In this document: positions 36,738 through 45,558 of the stretch, in pieces
Layout of the letters: each line of letters begins with the position of its first letter
How positions within the stretch are numbered: the stretch's first letter is position 1
DNA from: Psychrobacillus glaciei
Lineage (GTDB): Bacteria > Bacillota > Bacilli > Bacillales_A > Planococcaceae
Reading direction: 5' to 3'
Assembly (NCBI RefSeq): GCF_008973485.1
Contig: NZ_CP031223.1
Span: 744,001-808,000, forward strand
Length of the DNA: 64,000 nucleotides
The notes under the pieces: model-generated
Told to the model about the DNA's origin: nothing
Databases searched by the model: none
What the model saw: only the letters and a program-made list of their open reading frames with translations
Program-made: the position numbers and the translations under genes

Positions 36738-37706
36738 ATGATATTAGTCGTTGGTGGTGCAGGCTATATAGGAAGTCATTTTGTGGAGGAATTAATAAAA
36801 GAACAAGAGGTTTTAGTATTAGATAACTTTTCAACAGGTCATAAACATCTATTAAATGAAAAAGCTCAATTTATTGAAGGTAATTTAGGAGACGAGCAAT
36901 TATTAAATGATATTTTTAGTAACTATAAGATTAATGCAGTGATTCATTTTGCGGCTTCTAGTTTAGTTGGAGAATCAGTACTAAATCCAATGAAATATTA
37001 TGAGAATAATGTAAGTGCTACGATTACTTTGTTGAAAGTGATGATGGAGCATCATGTGAAGAAGTTTATATTTTCTTCCACTGCAGCAACTTATGGCATT
37101 CCTACTACAGATTTTATCACAGAAGAAACTGCTATTAACCCAATTAACCCATATGGAAAATCGAAGTTAATGGTGGAATGGATGTTAGAAGATTTCTCTA
37201 AAAGTTATGGTTTGTCTTATGTTATCCTTAGATATTTTAATGCAGCTGGTGCACATGTGAATGGTAGAATCGGTGAAAATCATTCTCCAGAAACACATCT
37301 TATTCCTATTGTATTAGAGCATTTACTAGGTATAAGAGAATCCATTTCTGTATTCGGCAATGATTACCCTACAGAAGATGGGACATGTATTCGCGATTAT
37401 ATCCATGTGACTGATCTTGCAAATGCCCATTTACTTTCTTTAAATGCTTTACTTGAAAATAAGATTCATACGGATGTATTTAATTTAGGTAATGGTTCAG
37501 GGTATTCTGTAATGGAAGTTATCAAAACATGTGAGGATGTTACGAAAAAAAGTGCGTCCATTGTTATAGAAGCAAGGAGAACTGGAGATCCATCAAGATT
37601 AGTTGCATCTTCAGAGAAAATTACTGCAACGCTTGGATGGAAGCCAGTATTTGACTTAGTTTCTATAGTAGAAACAGCATGGAAATGGCATTCCAGTCGC
37701 ATTTGA
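36738..37706 (+). CDS. galE: UDP-glucose 4-epimerase
   Basis: A 322-residue epimerase interconverting UDP-glucose and UDP-galactose. It has VVGGAGYIGSHFVEEL, the HFAASSLVGESV motif, FSSTAATYG, YGKSKLMVEW catalytic pair and RYFNAAGAHVNGRIGE. It can supply UDP-Gal for the initiating transferase encoded just upstream. GAGGT precedes the ATG. It is separated from the WsaP-like gene by a terminator, so it may have its own promoter. Confidence 0.92.
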   Translation: MILVVGGAGYIGSHFVEELIKEQEVLVLDNFSTGHKHLLNEKAQFIEGNLGDEQLLNDIFSNYKINAVIHFAASSLVGESVLNPMKYYENNVSATITLLKVMMEHHVKKFIFSSTAATYGIPTTDFITEETAINPINPYGKSKLMVEWMLEDFSKSYGLSYVILRYFNAAGAHVNGRIGENHSPETHLIPIVLEHLLGIRESISVFGNDYPTEDGTCIRDYIHVTDLANAHLLSLNALLENKIHTDVFNLGNGSGYSVMEVIKTCEDVTKKSASIVIEARRTGDPSRLVASSEKITATLGWKPVFDLVSIVETAWKWHSSRI

Positions 37707-37798
37707 AATGATCCGGGACAAGTGTAATTAGAAATGGTACTGCTTTTGTTATGGTGGTACAATGAGTTTTATAGTATTCGTTTTGAAAGGATGTTCCA

Positions 37799-38638
37799 AT
37801 GTTTAAGTCAAATAATGCACCTCAACCAAAGTCAGCCAATACATTAAAAACTACGTTAGAATTTAGTGATCTGTGGAATCTTAATGAAAAAGAACGCTAC
37901 GCATTTCAAGCTGCTCACAATAAATTAAAAGGTTTAATCCCAAATCAAATTAGTATTCACGGAGTTAAGCTTCATAAAACAAATGACGGATTCATCATGA
38001 CAGCAATAATTCGCCAATCTTTGCAAAAGAATTTAGCTTTAGCTGATATTCGATTAATAGTTCGTGATACAGACGGAAAAGATATTGCAAAGAAAGATTT
38101 TAATATGGAATATTACGGTGAACTAGCTTCACTAAGAGCCCGTCCTTGGATGTTCGAGTTTGATAATGAATTTTTACTCGTCTCCCATGATGAAATAATG
38201 GATCAAATGGAATTTGAAGTAGTTTTCGAATACGAACAAGAATCTATATCTCATTTCTCTTTACAATTAGATGAAAAGTGGTCGCAAGAATTAACAGACG
38301 AACAAAAAGATTCTTTAAAGAAAACACTTGATTCTTTAAATCCATTAGCAGTTAATGATATATCAATTTCTACTATTAACTTAACAGAACAAGAAAATGG
38401 TGTTACCATTGACTTTTTAATACGTAATTCTTTCAATAAGGGAGTTACACTTAATAATATACCTTTACAATTGTTTGATGCAGCCGAAGATATGGTTGCA
38501 CAATATGACTTCCTATTAGAACAATTTGACATTAGTCCAAACTATGGTCGCCCAGTGAGTCTGTTTTTTCCAAAAGAAATATTTAAGAAAGAAAATCCAG
38601 ACTGGACAAAATGGAAAATTGAAACTACATCAAATTAA
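37799..38638 (+). CDS. SLAP-domain protein (accessory Sec system S-layer assembly type)
   Basis: A 279-residue, signal-less protein made of two homologous ~120-residue halves. Both halves begin with an acidic helix, then an 'IxIHGVKLHKT..GFIMTAIIRQSLQKN' strand pattern, and end in an aromatic 'RPWMFEFDNEFLL' or 'RPVSLFFPKEIFKKENPDW' strand. This is the duplicated SLAP architecture described for 'accessory Sec system S-layer assembly proteins', which usually sit near secA2. No secA2 is in the window. It precedes the second S-layer gene, and a paralogue (62059-62880) lies next to the third SbsC-type gene. It probably helps export or assemble S-layer proteins (inference). GAAAGGA precedes the ATG. 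Confidence 0.75.
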   Translation: MFKSNNAPQPKSANTLKTTLEFSDLWNLNEKERYAFQAAHNKLKGLIPNQISIHGVKLHKTNDGFIMTAIIRQSLQKNLALADIRLIVRDTDGKDIAKKDFNMEYYGELASLRARPWMFEFDNEFLLVSHDEIMDQMEFEVVFEYEQESISHFSLQLDEKWSQELTDEQKDSLKKTLDSLNPLAVNDISISTINLTEQENGVTIDFLIRNSFNKGVTLNNIPLQLFDAAEDMVAQYDFLLEQFDISPNYGRPVSLFFPKEIFKKENPDWTKWKIETTSN

Positions 38639-38948
38639 TATGTTGGGTGCGCTATATCAACTAGAAAACTGAATAAATACGTAAGATCCCAGATACTAAT
38701 CGGTACCTGGGATTTTGTATTTTCTAACCTATGAAACCTTCTTTCATATTACACGTACTAATAAATAACCTGTAAAAATAGGTAGCAAAACCAAATAATT
38801 CTCCCTGTCGAAAAGGTATATCGGCATGCCTTGTAGAAAGTAAATAATGCGTGAATGTAGGAATTAGAAAATAATTGAAAATTGTCTGTGTTTTTGTTCT
38901 ATAATAAAAGTAGGGTTAAATTTTATTTGGGAATTAAGGAGAGATTTT
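38639..38948. other. Spacer upstream of the second S-layer gene
   Basis: 310 bases without a gene. A weak hairpin (ATCCCAG / CTGGGAT, 38686-38713, followed by TTTTGTATTTT) may terminate the SLAP gene. A TATAAT at 38900-38905 with TTGAAA 19 bases upstream is a poor promoter candidate for the S-layer gene. The ribosome site is AAGGAG. Confidence 0.5.
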
Positions 38949-41201
38949 ATGAATAACAAAACGGTGAAAATAATCGTTTCTTCAGCAATAGCTGCGTCAG
39001 CATTTGTTTCAGCAGGAATAAGTCAGCAAGCGGAAGCGGCGAAAAATATTGATGCATTAGTAATTGACGCTCAAAAGGCAGGTACTGTTTTAAAATGGAC
39101 CATCTCTATTGAAGGTACTGCAGATGGGGTAACGCAACCGTGGGCTCAATTTGATGCGGCAAAAGATGCGATTGCCAAAGTGGAAGCATCTTTGAATGGA
39201 GCAAGCTATTCAGATAAGCTGAAATATGATGCGTTATTAATAGAACCAAAAACCCAGCTTCAACGTGCGCAAGGTTATTTGGATGCAATTACAGCTAGTG
39301 CGAAAATCAAAGAGAAAACAAAAGCACTTACAGAAGCAGTACCTACAAATAATTTAGATCAAGTGGAAGCTGCATATCACGCAATGACGGCAGAATTCCG
39401 TAAACAAACGATCTTATTGGATCGTGTATACGGCCAATCAACTCGTGATCGAATTCGTAATGTTGTAAAAGGGCCAGCAGAGGAATTGATTAATTATCTA
39501 AAAAATGACGTGACTGCACATATGTTTACAAAAGCAGCAGCAACAGACATTAAGTTTGGCAGAATTCAAGAAGCAACAAACAATATAAACCAGGTGCAGG
39601 CGCTTATCAACACGAACACATTATTATGGGGAAGCTTATTGAAAAAAAATCTGGATGCAGTCAATGCAACACAGCCAGTACAGATGACTTCTATTTCTCG
39701 TGTAGATAGTACAACTGTAACGATAAAGCTAAATAGAGCTGTTTCGAGTGTTCAAGTAAGTGAGTTTGCATTCGATAATGCGTTGTCAGTGTCGAAAGCA
39801 TCGTTAAGTAACGATGGTACAACTGTAACATTAACAACTTCCATACAAACACCAGGTGTTAAATATACAGTGCAATTCAAAGGGAATTCAGCTAGCTTTA
39901 CAGCTCCAGGAAGTGTTGTACCAATTCAAATTGGCGATCAAACGATTCAACATAGAGAAACAACAGAAGTACTTTCTATGGTTGCTAACTTCTCAGCATC
40001 CAATAACCAACCATCTAGAGCTACAGTGCGTGTCGATATTCCAGCAGGTATTAAGGTAGTTTCGGTTAATGGTATTGAAAATAATATTTCTGGCGCAAGA
40101 AGCATCAACATAACTCCAGAAAAAAATGGAAATGTGACAATTGCTTTTACTGCTAAAGATGCAAATATCGCTTCAATCGACAATATAATTACTTTCAACA
40201 GAATGGAAGGAAGTACAGTAGTAGAGTCAAAATCATCAGCAAAACTAAACTTCTATGCACCTGCAAAGGCCGGAACCTTTTCTAATAAGAAGATTTATTA
40301 TGTAGATGTTATTAATAACTATTTTGTTACTTCTGATGGTATGAAATATAAGTTGAGAACTTCAGGGGATATTTATCGAAATGAAGGAATCGCAATAGGG
40401 TTTGATTCGTTCAAATCAGCATTAGACGTAGAAGATACAATTTCTGGAACATATCAACCGACAGCTGTTTCCACATTTGAGATTACATCGAATTTCTATT
40501 TTGTTGATTTATGGCTTGATTCAAAATTTGCATACCGATCTGGAACTGCTGGATACCGTTTGGATGCGAGTAGAATTGACTTAAACGGTATGGCACAACC
40601 AAACTATGAAATTATCTTTTATAAAAATGGTGCATATATTGGCAAAACAAAAGTGAATACAAATGGAGTATGGAACTATTCAACAAACTTAGACCAAAAC
40701 GCAATAAGTGATTATTCGTTTATTCAACAAGATGCTGGAAAAGCTGTTCCAACAACTCCAGGCTGGGAAGCAAAAACATTAAGAGTTGTAGAAGGATCGC
40801 TTGACCTTTTCTCTATTAGTGCTGGAACTACAGAAGACGATAATTTAACTAATGAGGCATTTTTATTTACAGTCGCTCCATTAAAAAATAAAAACGGCTT
40901 AGTTCTCGCTCAAGACCAAGTAGTTGCTTTAGCAAATGCATCTGTTGTCGTACAGGATAATGATGGAACAAAAATCAGATTCACAAACAACCAAGACAAC
41001 ACCAAATTCACACCTGTAAGCGACGGTTTCCAATTGAATTTTGGTACAATTGATCCTGGTAAAGGTAGCGCAGTTACAATATCATATGGAAAAGATGGTC
41101 TACTTTCGGGACCATTAAAAGTCATCTCTATCGATGGCATCCAAAATGCATATGGTCTGGACATGAATATAGGTACTGGATTCCAAATTACAGGGTATTA
41201 A
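38949..41201 (+). CDS. Second SbsC-type S-layer protein
   Basis: A 750-residue exported paralogue of the protein at 15536. The signal peptide is about residues 1-30 (QQAEA/A). The SbsC-like helical wall-binding domain follows (~31-240, IDAQKAGTVLKWTISIEGTA, FRKQTILLDRVYGQSTRDRI). Then come beta-rich domains, including a bacterial-Ig-like start (VDSTTVTIKLNRAVSSVQV) absent from the first paralogue. A shared middle block (KLNFYAPAKAG, YYVDVINNYFVTSDGMKYKL) and a shared end (GIQNAYGLDMNIGTGFQITGY) follow. Codon bias is milder than in the first gene, so expression is probably lower or conditional. It may be an alternative or minor S-layer subunit (inference). AAGGAG precedes ATG. Confidence 0.82.
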   Translation: MNNKTVKIIVSSAIAASAFVSAGISQQAEAAKNIDALVIDAQKAGTVLKWTISIEGTADGVTQPWAQFDAAKDAIAKVEASLNGASYSDKLKYDALLIEPKTQLQRAQGYLDAITASAKIKEKTKALTEAVPTNNLDQVEAAYHAMTAEFRKQTILLDRVYGQSTRDRIRNVVKGPAEELINYLKNDVTAHMFTKAAATDIKFGRIQEATNNINQVQALINTNTLLWGSLLKKNLDAVNATQPVQMTSISRVDSTTVTIKLNRAVSSVQVSEFAFDNALSVSKASLSNDGTTVTLTTSIQTPGVKYTVQFKGNSASFTAPGSVVPIQIGDQTIQHRETTEVLSMVANFSASNNQPSRATVRVDIPAGIKVVSVNGIENNISGARSINITPEKNGNVTIAFTAKDANIASIDNIITFNRMEGSTVVESKSSAKLNFYAPAKAGTFSNKKIYYVDVINNYFVTSDGMKYKLRTSGDIYRNEGIAIGFDSFKSALDVEDTISGTYQPTAVSTFEITSNFYFVDLWLDSKFAYRSGTAGYRLDASRIDLNGMAQPNYEIIFYKNGAYIGKTKVNTNGVWNYSTNLDQNAISDYSFIQQDAGKAVPTTPGWEAKTLRVVEGSLDLFSISAGTTEDDNLTNEAFLFTVAPLKNKNGLVLAQDQVVALANASVVVQDNDGTKIRFTNNQDNTKFTPVSDGFQLNFGTIDPGKGSAVTISYGKDGLLSGPLKVISIDGIQNAYGLDMNIGTGFQITGY

Positions 41202-41307
41202 ATTTTTGAATAGTGACATGTCAGTGTTAGAAGTAATTGCACACTATTCTGACAAACGACTACTATAAAGTTGATAATAGAGTAGAAATAATCAATTGAA
41301 AGAGCGT

Positions 41308-41355
41308 TTCTGTGACAGATCTAATTGTCCCAAAATTGTGGCTGACATAGGGACG
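41308..41355. repeat. GCGTCCCTGTGTCAG-type imperfect inverted repeat
   Basis: Arms resembling GCGTTTCTGTGACAG and TGGCTGACATAGGGACG flank an ATTGTCCCAAAATTGT centre. Related copies are at 48288, 55575 and 61897. Confidence 0.7.
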
Positions 41356-41368
41356 TTCTTTAAAATAA

Positions 41369-41413
41369 AATAAGAAGTAGCCGGGATTAATATCTCGGCT
41401 ACTTCTTATTTAT
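41369..41413. terminator. Bidirectional terminator between S-layer and sipW genes
   Basis: A perfect 15-bp stem AATAAGAAGTAGCCG / CGGCTACTTCTTATT, with A-rich sequence on the left and T-rich on the right. It can serve both converging genes. Confidence 0.8.
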
Positions 41414-41476
41414 AATATCATCGAAGTTATTGAATATGTGTTTATTTGTGAAGTTTTATCGCCACGAACAAACGAC

Positions 41477-42586
41477 TCAAAATGGCAAGCTACTAATCAA
41501 CTTATTCTTTTTCTTCCTTAAAACGCTCATCATTTTTCTTCTCATTTTTCCATCAATGAATGGGTAAAGCATTAAAGGTAATCCAGGCAATAAGGAAACA
41601 ACGGCAAGTGCTAACCAATAACTTTTCTGCGCAAGAAAATAAATAAAAGAAGAAGGTAAAAACGGATAAAATAATCCTACTTGAATAGAAGATACATACT
41701 TACCAGGTTTTTCAGCTTTTACCGTAAAAGTGGTTTCGATCTGATCTCCTTTTGCAAGGGGTATTTTTGTATGGCTAACCTGAATTTGTTCATCATTCGT
41801 TGTAATAGTGCCGATTAGTTTGAAGACACCACCATTATTAAGCTCTGATAACGGTCGAGTAATTTCGTCTCCAACCATTAAAATTCCTACTACACTCCCC
41901 ATTAATACACCCTGACTTGTATCAGAAACTTCATAGTCTATCGTTAACCTTTGGCCAGAAGCAATCATCGTTGAACCCATAATAACGGAAATAGTTAACC
42001 CCGCTGCTATATAGATAAGTTGTAACTCTAATCCTTTATTTTTCTTTTTACGTTTTTGCCCTGACTTTATTTCCCCAAGTCCAATGATTACAGCAAGGAT
42101 TACGGCGAAAATCGGTAAAATATATGGGTTTTTTTGATACTTTTCCATCCATAAAGATAAATAGCCTAATTTAGGAATGACAATCGGTTTTCCTCCTATT
42201 GTTAAGGCTCTACCGGTTATCCATTCTCGTTGAATTGGACCGTCACCGCCTAATTCCTGGTCTGTATAATCATTTGCATCCCCCTTCGTCGTATAACCTT
42301 CAGTAGCATTTCCAGCCAATACTCTGTGAGCAATCCATCCTTTTGTAGCCAAACTACCTTCTTTAGATTTAAAAAATACAATATCTCCAATTTCTATACT
42401 TTTATTTTCTTTCATATTCTCAACAATTACCATATCCCCGCGTTCCCAAACAGGATACATACTATTCGAACGAATGACAGAAAGTAAAATCGGTTCTTTT
42501 GTAATAGCAGATCCAATTGCAGAAATTAGTGTTAATAAGATAGCTATGACAATTGCGGTATTAATTATTCTAGATACTATTTTCAT
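41477..42586 (-). CDS. sipW: SipW-type signal peptidase I with extended C-terminal half
   Basis: A membrane signal peptidase of the ER/archaeal type. Residues 8-28 form the anchor, Ser42 lies in RSNSMYPVWERGDMV, and the active-site His87 lies in GWIAHRVL; the missing lysine box marks the SipW class, which uses Ser-His. GYTTKGDAND follows. Usual SipW proteins are about 190 residues; here another ~170 add at least three membrane segments and a beta-rich extracellular domain (about 215-300), so this is a 369-residue variant. It faces away from two short secreted proteins that are its likely substrates, as SipW processes TasA/YqxM in B. subtilis biofilm formation. The ATG at 42586 follows a GGGGG ribosome site. 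Confidence 0.85.
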   Translation of the reverse strand: MKIVSRIINTAIVIAILLTLISAIGSAITKEPILLSVIRSNSMYPVWERGDMVIVENMKENKSIEIGDIVFFKSKEGSLATKGWIAHRVLAGNATEGYTTKGDANDYTDQELGGDGPIQREWITGRALTIGGKPIVIPKLGYLSLWMEKYQKNPYILPIFAVILAVIIGLGEIKSGQKRKKKNKGLELQLIYIAAGLTISVIMGSTMIASGQRLTIDYEVSDTSQGVLMGSVVGILMVGDEITRPLSELNNGGVFKLIGTITTNDEQIQVSHTKIPLAKGDQIETTFTVKAEKPGKYVSSIQVGLFYPFLPSSFIYFLAQKSYWLALAVVSLLPGLPLMLYPFIDGKMRRKMMSVLRKKKNKLISSLPF

Positions 42587-42746
42587 GGAATACCCCCTAC
42601 CTTCTATTTTATTGCAAATTCAGAAAAGTATAATTCCTCTAAAGTAGAACTAATCTGGCTCTAAAGTATACCTTTCATATACCTCAGAACTAGTTTTCAG
42701 TATAAAAAGTAGAAGTGGAAAGTAGACAAGAGATATGTAAAAAGCC

Positions 42747-42835
42747 CTCTTCCGAGTGAGGCTAACAAACTGAAATCCTCCTATACTAAGGTTAGTTCCA
42801 ATAACGGTGAAGAGCCGAAAAAAACATTAGGAGGA
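42747..42835 (+). promoter_or_regulatory. Structured leader that could mask the ribosome site of the SipW-substrate gene
   Basis: The leader can form nested stems CTCTTC (42747-42752) with GAAGAG (42809-42814) and CTAAC (42762-42766) with GTTAG (42791-42795). Within the inner loop TCCTCCTA (42776-42783) is an exact complement of the ribosome site TAGGAGGA (42828-42835). It looks like an alternative fold controlling translation, but I cannot match it to a known riboswitch class. Confidence 0.4.
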
Positions 42836-42843
42836 ATTTTTAA

Positions 42844-43413
42844 ATGAAGATGAAAAAAGGTTTATTATCAGTGGTATTTCTATTAGCAACATCCAGTGCA
42901 ATGGCAGCAATGTCATTCTCAAGTGCAGCGGTGACAGCGGATGCAACATATTCGGTCAAGAATACAAATGAGTCATTACTTGCACTTGTTGGTAATCCTT
43001 ATCACAGCGCAACTGAAGATCTCAATGTGCATGGTGAATTGGTACTTAATTTGGATAAAGGGTTAAATAAGAATGCGTTTGGTGTACAAGAAGAAAGTGT
43101 CTACTCTTGGAATAATATATTCTATATTAAAAATAACTCGGAAAATACGATTACTGCAAAAGTGTATGCTAAATCGAGTGACGCAGTAAATGTAAGTTCT
43201 CTTGAGTATGATACTGCATCTAAAGAACTTAAGACTCTTGCTGGTCTTGAAAAAAATAACTTGGAAATTCTTAATGGTTATGGAATAGGAGAATCTACTT
43301 ATACAATACCGGCTGGAGGACAAGTTGGTGTAGATATGACTTTACTTAACTATAAAGGTGGATTTGAAAACAACAAAAAAGTGGATATCATTGTTACAGC
43401 TGCAAAAAAATAA
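42844..43413 (+). CDS. Small secreted protein, likely SipW substrate
   Basis: A 189-residue exported protein of unknown family. The N-terminus has a signal peptide (MKMKKGLLSVVFLLATSSAM) followed by SFSSAAVTADATYSVKN, similar to the start of the next secreted protein and to the region after SipW-type cleavage sites. The rest is predicted beta sandwich (LVLNLDKGLN, NNIFYIKNNSENTITAKVYAK, GQVGVDMTLL), reminiscent of TasA/CalY-like and archaeal DUF1102-like proteins. It probably assembles or decorates the cell surface (inference). It is divergent from sipW across 257 bases. TAGGAGGA precedes the ATG, and it has its own terminator. Confidence 0.65.
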   Translation: MKMKKGLLSVVFLLATSSAMAAMSFSSAAVTADATYSVKNTNESLLALVGNPYHSATEDLNVHGELVLNLDKGLNKNAFGVQEESVYSWNNIFYIKNNSENTITAKVYAKSSDAVNVSSLEYDTASKELKTLAGLEKNNLEILNGYGIGESTYTIPAGGQVGVDMTLLNYKGGFENNKKVDIIVTAAKK

Positions 43414-43429
43414 TATAGATAATATTATG

Positions 43430-43462
43430 ATAGCTCTATGAAATACATAGAGCTATTTTTTA
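43430..43462 (+). terminator. Terminator of the small secreted protein gene
   Basis: A perfect 11-bp stem ATAGCTCTATG / CATAGAGCTAT, loop AAATA, followed by TTTTTAT. The rest of the 395-base gap up to 43809 has no gene. It holds a hairpin TACATCC / GGATGTA near 43690-43720, possibly a structured leader for the next gene. Confidence 0.85.
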
Positions 43463-43808
43463 TATTGCACTGGTTAAAATACATATTAAATTAATTCCAC
43501 ACATACTATTACAAAAATAGTATATTTTCATCCTCCTTAAGAAATCAGAGCTATGTGAATCACCGATAGACACAACATCTTCTTTTTAGACAAAAAAAGA
43601 ACCTAGAAAACCGCATAGAATGACGTTATATTTGGGGGAATTTGGTTATACTGAACTATGAAAAGTAATATATATCGGAAACTGTGAAGTACATCCTCTA
43701 TTTGGGCACCTGGGATGTATGGAGTTAATGGTGCAACCGGCCTGATTGAAATTGGATTTATATATCCGATTTAATTGGGCTTTTATTATGTATAAAGGAG
43801 GAAAAGCA

Positions 43809-44390
43809 TTGAGGTCTATTTTTTTACTATCAGCACTTTTTATATCTTTCTCATTTCTTGTAATACAAAGTGATAGCTATTCAATAGCAGGAATAAGCAG
43901 TGATGCGACTATAAGTCTGGTTCCAGAGGGGGAAGCTTTAATTGCAATAAACTATGATGTAGAAAATAGAAAAATAATGCTTACTAATAATACGGAAAAA
44001 ACGGGATATATAGAAAGCATAAATCCAGATGGCTATTTTGAACTTTTACAGGGAGTAATCGGCTCAGGAGAAACAATCGTGTCTGATGTTATTGGGAAAT
44101 CAGATGATTTAAGTGGGCAGAATATAAGTATAAAAGTTCGTTGGAGTGAGGGAAGTGCTCTAATATCCTCCATTCTACCAGTGTTTGCAGAAGAGTTAAT
44201 AGAAGAATCGCTGGTAGAACCGACAGAAGGTGAAGTTGATAATGAGGAACCAATAGAAGTAGAACCAGAAGAAACAACGACACCTGAAGAAAACGAAGAG
44301 GCAGATGCAGATGGAGATGCAGATGCTAAGGTAGAAGAAATACAAAAAATCGATGAACCAATCACCATACAACCAGATGTAAAAAAATAA
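43809..44390 (+). CDS. Secreted protein with acidic Pro/Glu tail, likely SipW substrate
   Basis: A 193-residue exported protein. The TTG at 43809 is seven bases after AAAGGAGG; the longer frame from 43746 runs through that site. A signal peptide (RSIFLLSALFISFSFLVIQS) is followed by SIAGISSDATISLVPEG, which resembles the VTADATYSV segment of the neighbouring protein. The folded part (to ~125) is beta-rich, and the last ~70 residues are an acidic Glu/Pro/Thr tail (EPIEVEPEETTTPEENEE). The tail could be a spacer or a binding surface outside the cell. Family not recognised. It is 46 bases ahead of the DUF5305 gene, so they form one operon with the two-component genes. Confidence 0.65.
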   Translation: MRSIFLLSALFISFSFLVIQSDSYSIAGISSDATISLVPEGEALIAINYDVENRKIMLTNNTEKTGYIESINPDGYFELLQGVIGSGETIVSDVIGKSDDLSGQNISIKVRWSEGSALISSILPVFAEELIEESLVEPTEGEVDNEEPIEVEPEETTTPEENEEADADGDADAKVEEIQKIDEPITIQPDVKK

Positions 44391-44436
44391 GTACAAATGA
44401 TTGAGCAATGATTAGACAAAAAGAGGGGCGATAAAA

Positions 44437-45558
44437 TTGAAAGAAGTCGTAGAAAAGTTACTAAAGCGAGATAAGAAGAAGGTTAGTTTCATCTTATTAC
44501 TATTACTCACTATGTCAGCAATTATTTCTGTATATTCTTGGTCAATGACATCCTCCGACACGACACAAATAAATGAAAATGTGTCGCAAATTCAATCAAG
44601 CTATGATTACAAGGCAACACTTATACCTAATATCCTTTATCCTAAAGGGGGTACAGTGGAAGTAGGAAATACGATTATGAAGAAAGTTACAAAAGAGATT
44701 CCTTTTACTCTTCTAACAACCATAAATTCGGGGGTGCCTGTAAGTGCAAAAGTGTCCCATGAAGTAAATTTACTACTAAGAGCGGGAGAGTATTGGGAGA
44801 GATCTTTCCCTTTAGAACAAAAGAAGACATTTGAAAAAACAGGGGCAGAAGTGTCTATTATTAATGGAAATTATAAAATTGATTTAGAGATGATTAAAAA
44901 TTTTATTACGAAGGTAGAAGATGAAACTGGAGTAAGAGCGGATAAGTATACGATGGAAATTGTTCCAAATGTCCAAGGAACAATTAGTTATAACGGGACT
45001 GTGAAGGATATTCAAATGGAGGATCACTTAATTTTTCAGCTTTCATATGATGAAATTTTATTAGCTAGTGAGAAAGAATTTGCTTCTTCCGTACCATTTA
45101 TATCTACAAAAGTTAGTTCTAATACAATTAGTTTGTTCGGGTTTGATACATCTCCAGTTCCTGTTCGTATCACGAGTACTGTGTTCGTTCTTCTCTTTGT
45201 TGTATTAATTAGCTATTTGAATAAAGACTTTATGGCTAATCGAAAAAGGATTGTTCCATCTCAAGGGGAAAAAATTATTAAAAAGTATGGAAATAGATTA
45301 ATACCAGTGTCCAATAAAGTAGAAATTGATCGAAAATCGATCGTTACCTTAAATTCGTTTAAAGCGATCATCCAAATTGCAGATGCAAAAGAGTTGCCTA
45401 TTTTTTACTATGAAAGTAAGTTGTATTTCATCATAGATGGGGATTATATGTATCAATACGAAATTAATGAAATGGAATTATCACGGAGTCGCAGTAGAAG
45501 TCGGAGTAAAAATAGTAAAGATGAAACAGAGAGTGATCCATCATATGCACTGGAATAA
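44437..45558 (+). CDS. DUF5305-type bitopic membrane protein
   Basis: A 373-residue protein with an N-terminal membrane helix (about 17-36), a beta-rich extracellular domain of ~205 residues beginning SYDYKATLIPNILYPKGGTVEV (in two parts SYDYKATLIPN and LYPKGGTVE), a second helix (about 246-263) and a cytoplasmic tail. This layout is that of DUF5305, known beside SipW-type peptidases in archaea and some Firmicutes; its function is unknown. The tail ends in an odd SRSRSRSRSK repeat. It overlaps the sensor-kinase gene, hinting at coupled translation and possibly a sensory partnership (inference). TTG start seven bases after AGAGGGG. Confidence 0.75.
   Translation: MKEVVEKLLKRDKKKVSFILLLLLTMSAIISVYSWSMTSSDTTQINENVSQIQSSYDYKATLIPNILYPKGGTVEVGNTIMKKVTKEIPFTLLTTINSGVPVSAKVSHEVNLLLRAGEYWERSFPLEQKKTFEKTGAEVSIINGNYKIDLEMIKNFITKVEDETGVRADKYTMEIVPNVQGTISYNGTVKDIQMEDHLIFQLSYDEILLASEKEFASSVPFISTKVSSNTISLFGFDTSPVPVRITSTVFVLLFVVLISYLNKDFMANRKRIVPSQGEKIIKKYGNRLIPVSNKVEIDRKSIVTLNSFKAIIQIADAKELPIFYYESKLYFIIDGDYMYQYEINEMELSRSRSRSRSKNSKDETESDPSYALE

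Noticed and set aside
43531-43538. TCCTCCTT complementary to the ribosome site at 43795
   Set aside because: The match is perfect but 260 bases away and probably upstream of the promoter, so no leader fold is supported.
43640-43745. Known riboswitch (c-di-GMP class) before the acidic-tail secreted protein
   Set aside because: Hairpins are present but the conserved core sequences of c-di-GMP-I or -II riboswitches are not.
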